Shown one piece after another: positions 62,410-64,000 of a stretch of DNA of 64,000 bases (its first letter is position 1; each line of letters starts with the position of its first letter). The translations under genes and the position numbers were made by a program. Source of the DNA: Acidobacteriota bacterium. Its GTDB lineage: Bacteria; Acidobacteriota; Vicinamibacteria; Vicinamibacterales; 2-12-FULL-66-21. The notes beneath the pieces are model-generated. The model was not told where the DNA came from, did no database searches, and worked only from the letters and a program-made list of their open reading frames with translations. The DNA lies in assembly GCA_003222675.1 (NCBI GenBank), contig QHWT01000064.1:1-64000 (forward strand), read 5' to 3'.

Positions 62410-63138
62410 TCACGCCTCCAGCATTCGCGCAACTTCTCCACGCACGCGCGCGACGAGCTCGTCACGCTGCTCGATGCCCAGCCCCGCGGTTTCGATGGGC
62501 GCGCCCAGACGCACCTGCACCGTCACGGGGTAAATAATCAGGCTTCCTTTGCGCATCGCGTTCCGCGCGCCCTTGATCGCCACCGGCACGATCGGCGCCT
62601 GCGCTTTGAGCGCCATGATGAAGCCTCCCTTCTTGAACGGGAGCAGCTCGCCAGTGCGGCTGCGCGTGCCTTCAGGAAAAATCAGAAACGAATTGCCCGC
62701 CCGCAGTGCATCGGCAGCACGCTCGATCGCCGGCAGGCTCTGGTCGCGGTTGCCACGTTCGAGCGGGACGAATCCGGCAAGGTCGAATGCCCGCACGAGG
62801 ATGGGAAGCTTTCGCAGCTCCGCCTTGTAAAGGATCCTCAGTCGCGGGAATAGCTCGTGGAGGACGTCGAAGATCAAACACGGCTCTACATTGCTCGCGT
62901 GATTGACGGCGTACACCGCCGCGCGATCGTGCTGCAGGTGCTCGAGGCCGTGGCGCTCCATCCGGACGCCGCTCAGGAACAAACCCAGGCGCACGCCCCA
63001 GAGGCCGACGCTGTAAAGCAGCCGCGGACTCCCGACGATGAGCGCGATCAGCAGGAACGGCGGCCCCATCAGCAACACGTACAGCGCGACGACGACATAC
63101 GTGACGATCGATCGGATCGCCGCGATGACGGTGCTCAT
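62410..63138 (-). CDS. plsC: 1-acyl-sn-glycerol-3-phosphate acyltransferase
   Basis: The 242-residue protein has two N-terminal membrane helices and the LPLAT fold. Motif I is NHASNVEP with His80 but Glu85 where the family has aspartate (HX4E in place of HX4D). The motif PEGTR at residues 155-159 and FKKGGFIMALKAQAPIVPVAI are normal. It makes phosphatidic acid for phospholipid synthesis. I begin at the ATG at 63138 because upstream residues are not conserved. Confidence 0.88.
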   Translation of the reverse strand: MSTVIAAIRSIVTYVVVALYVLLMGPPFLLIALIVGSPRLLYSVGLWGVRLGLFLSGVRMERHGLEHLQHDRAAVYAVNHASNVEPCLIFDVLHELFPRLRILYKAELRKLPILVRAFDLAGFVPLERGNRDQSLPAIERAADALRAGNSFLIFPEGTRSRTGELLPFKKGGFIMALKAQAPIVPVAIKGARNAMRKGSLIIYPVTVQVRLGAPIETAGLGIEQRDELVARVRGEVARMLEA

Positions 63139-63295
63139 AGGTTCGAGGCGCGATGCACGATCGGCCACGCCGAAGCCGTGAAGCGGCGGAGGCGAGAGTC
63201 GCGCGCTCCCATTCTCTGGTGACTCCGCGCCCATTCTCTCCTCTCGCTACCGCTTTGAGACGGAAGATCTGCATGGGGCGGATGATTCGCGTACA

Positions 63296-63329
63296 ACAAA
63301 AAGGGGCCGAAGGATAACCCCTCGGCCCC
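63296..63329 (-). terminator. Rho-independent terminator of the carD-type gene
   Basis: On the minus strand, GGGGCCGA and TCGGCCCC form an 8-bp perfect stem with an 11-base loop, followed by TTTTTGTT. It lies 22 bases after the stop of the CarD-type gene and is the clearest intrinsic terminator in the window. Confidence 0.85.
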
Positions 63330-63351
63330 GGGAATCAACCGCCGGAGCGGT

Positions 63352-63930
63352 TTACGACGCCTTCGCGGTGCGGCGTGCGCTGATCCGGGTGGTCGGCGCC
63401 GCTTTCGCGGCCTTCGCGCGAGCAATCGATCGGTTCTTGGTGAGGAAGCAGCGCTCCAGCGCGCGATCCACCTTCTGCTCGATCGCCTCCGACTTCTCGT
63501 GCGAGACTTCCGAAATCTCCGAGATGACGAGGAACTTCGCGCGATCGAGCATCCGCTTCTCGCGGAACGAGAGATTCTTCGATCGCGCCAGGAAGGTGAG
63601 GCTCTTCAACACCTCGACCACGTCGTAGATCGATCCGGTGCGCATGCGATCCGAATTGTCCTTGAAGCGGCCCTTCCAGTTCTGGTGATTGTCGATCTTG
63701 CCGTCGCCGAGCAGCCCGAAGAGCCGCTCGATTTCTCCGTCGCCGATCGCGCGGCGAAGGCCGACGCCGTCGACGTTATCCACGGGCACGAGCACGGTGG
63801 TTTCGTTTGCCACCATCCGGAGATGGTAGAAGCCGCACGTGGTACCGAGGATGGTTTTGGTTTCTATTCCCTGAACGACGCCGAGTCCATGGTTTGGGTA
63901 AATGACCTTGTCACCAACCTGGAATGTCAC
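63352..63930 (-). CDS. CarD/CdnL family transcription regulator
   Basis: The 192-residue protein begins TFQVGDKVIYPNHGLGVVQGIE, the Tudor-like RNA-polymerase-interacting domain of CarD/CdnL. A helical C-terminal part (KSLTFLARSKNLSFREKRMLDRA) follows, then a basic, Ala/Lys-rich tail. CdnL proteins bind the RNA polymerase beta subunit and stabilise open complexes at rRNA promoters. I chose the GTG at 63930, where the family starts; a TTG at 63948 is an alternative. A TATACT at 63992-63997 lies about 60 bases upstream and may be its -10. Confidence 0.92.
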   Translation of the reverse strand: MTFQVGDKVIYPNHGLGVVQGIETKTILGTTCGFYHLRMVANETTVLVPVDNVDGVGLRRAIGDGEIERLFGLLGDGKIDNHQNWKGRFKDNSDRMRTGSIYDVVEVLKSLTFLARSKNLSFREKRMLDRAKFLVISEISEVSHEKSEAIEQKVDRALERCFLTKNRSIARAKAAKAAPTTRISARRTAKAS

Positions 63931-64000
63931 ATGTCCCCCACACAGCAAGCAGGTAAGTCGGAAGGGTGAGCGAGCCCTAAGCAGTCCCTTCAGTATACAG

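Overview
The window is high-GC DNA packed with genes on both strands. The gene set points to an Acidobacteriota genome, probably Vicinamibacteria-like (Luteitalea relatives). The pointers are a CarD-type regulator, a MoxR-DUF58-BatA-DUF4175 cluster, DUF4159 and DUF4126 proteins, several M28 peptidases, Tat-exported enzymes and a PIG-V-like mannosyltransferase. This assignment is inference from gene content; no rRNA gene or other decisive marker is present. I found 56 protein-coding loci (one a pseudogene, one cut by the left edge). I found no tRNA or rRNA gene, CRISPR array or insertion sequence with a transposase.

Layout. 1-1544: the end of glgC and a small secreted HExxH protein. 1647-8042: a phosphate/polyphosphate block with sixA and a CHAD protein on the minus strand, then divergently ppx/gppA and two thymidylate-kinase-like genes, then pstB behind an 11-bp-periodic PHO-box-like array, and phoU. 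8170-11909: yacG, citrate synthase, a glutaminyl-cyclase-like M28 protein and a LeuA-family synthase. 11984-17923: a FHA-GAF-SpoIIE phosphatase and a metal ABC transporter (binding protein and permease, no ATPase) with an outer-membrane beta-barrel protein. 18144-33424: rhomboid, then one long minus-strand block of TPR/gluzincin protein, DUF4159, MoxR, DUF58, BatA-like, DUF4175, a second VWA membrane protein and a caspase-fold protein.

33593-40229: PIG-V-like transferase, a Tat-signal PLP aminotransferase, an ICMT-like methyltransferase, FAD oxidoreductase, a ketoacyl synthase and a broken NnrU-type gene. 40442-47181: M28 peptidase, Lon, a glycosyltransferase and a Tat-signal M24 peptidase. 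47346-51134: PmtA-like methyltransferase, a fused homocysteine methyltransferase/MTHF reductase, a phosphoesterase and an isolated nuoI. 51354-57016: LytS/LytTR two-component pair, signal peptidase I, CDF transporter and acyl-CoA synthetase. 57017-63930: moaC, rex, an OPT transporter, an exported Ig-like protein, DUF4126, plsC and carD.

The most unusual non-coding feature is the density of short tandem repeats (mostly 7-mers, also 8-, 9- and 30-mers) in intergenic gaps. They are often arranged as two facing low-complexity arms. Other families are a ~110-bp dispersed element in convergent gaps, REP-like palindromes, a 71-bp GC-rich tandem repeat and a 72-bp nested palindrome at the start of a gene. 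Many genes have a TATAAT-like hexamer 6-12 bases before the start codon and no ribosome-binding site, which suggests leaderless transcripts are common. No gap longer than about 300 bases lacks a gene; the larger gaps are described as repeats.
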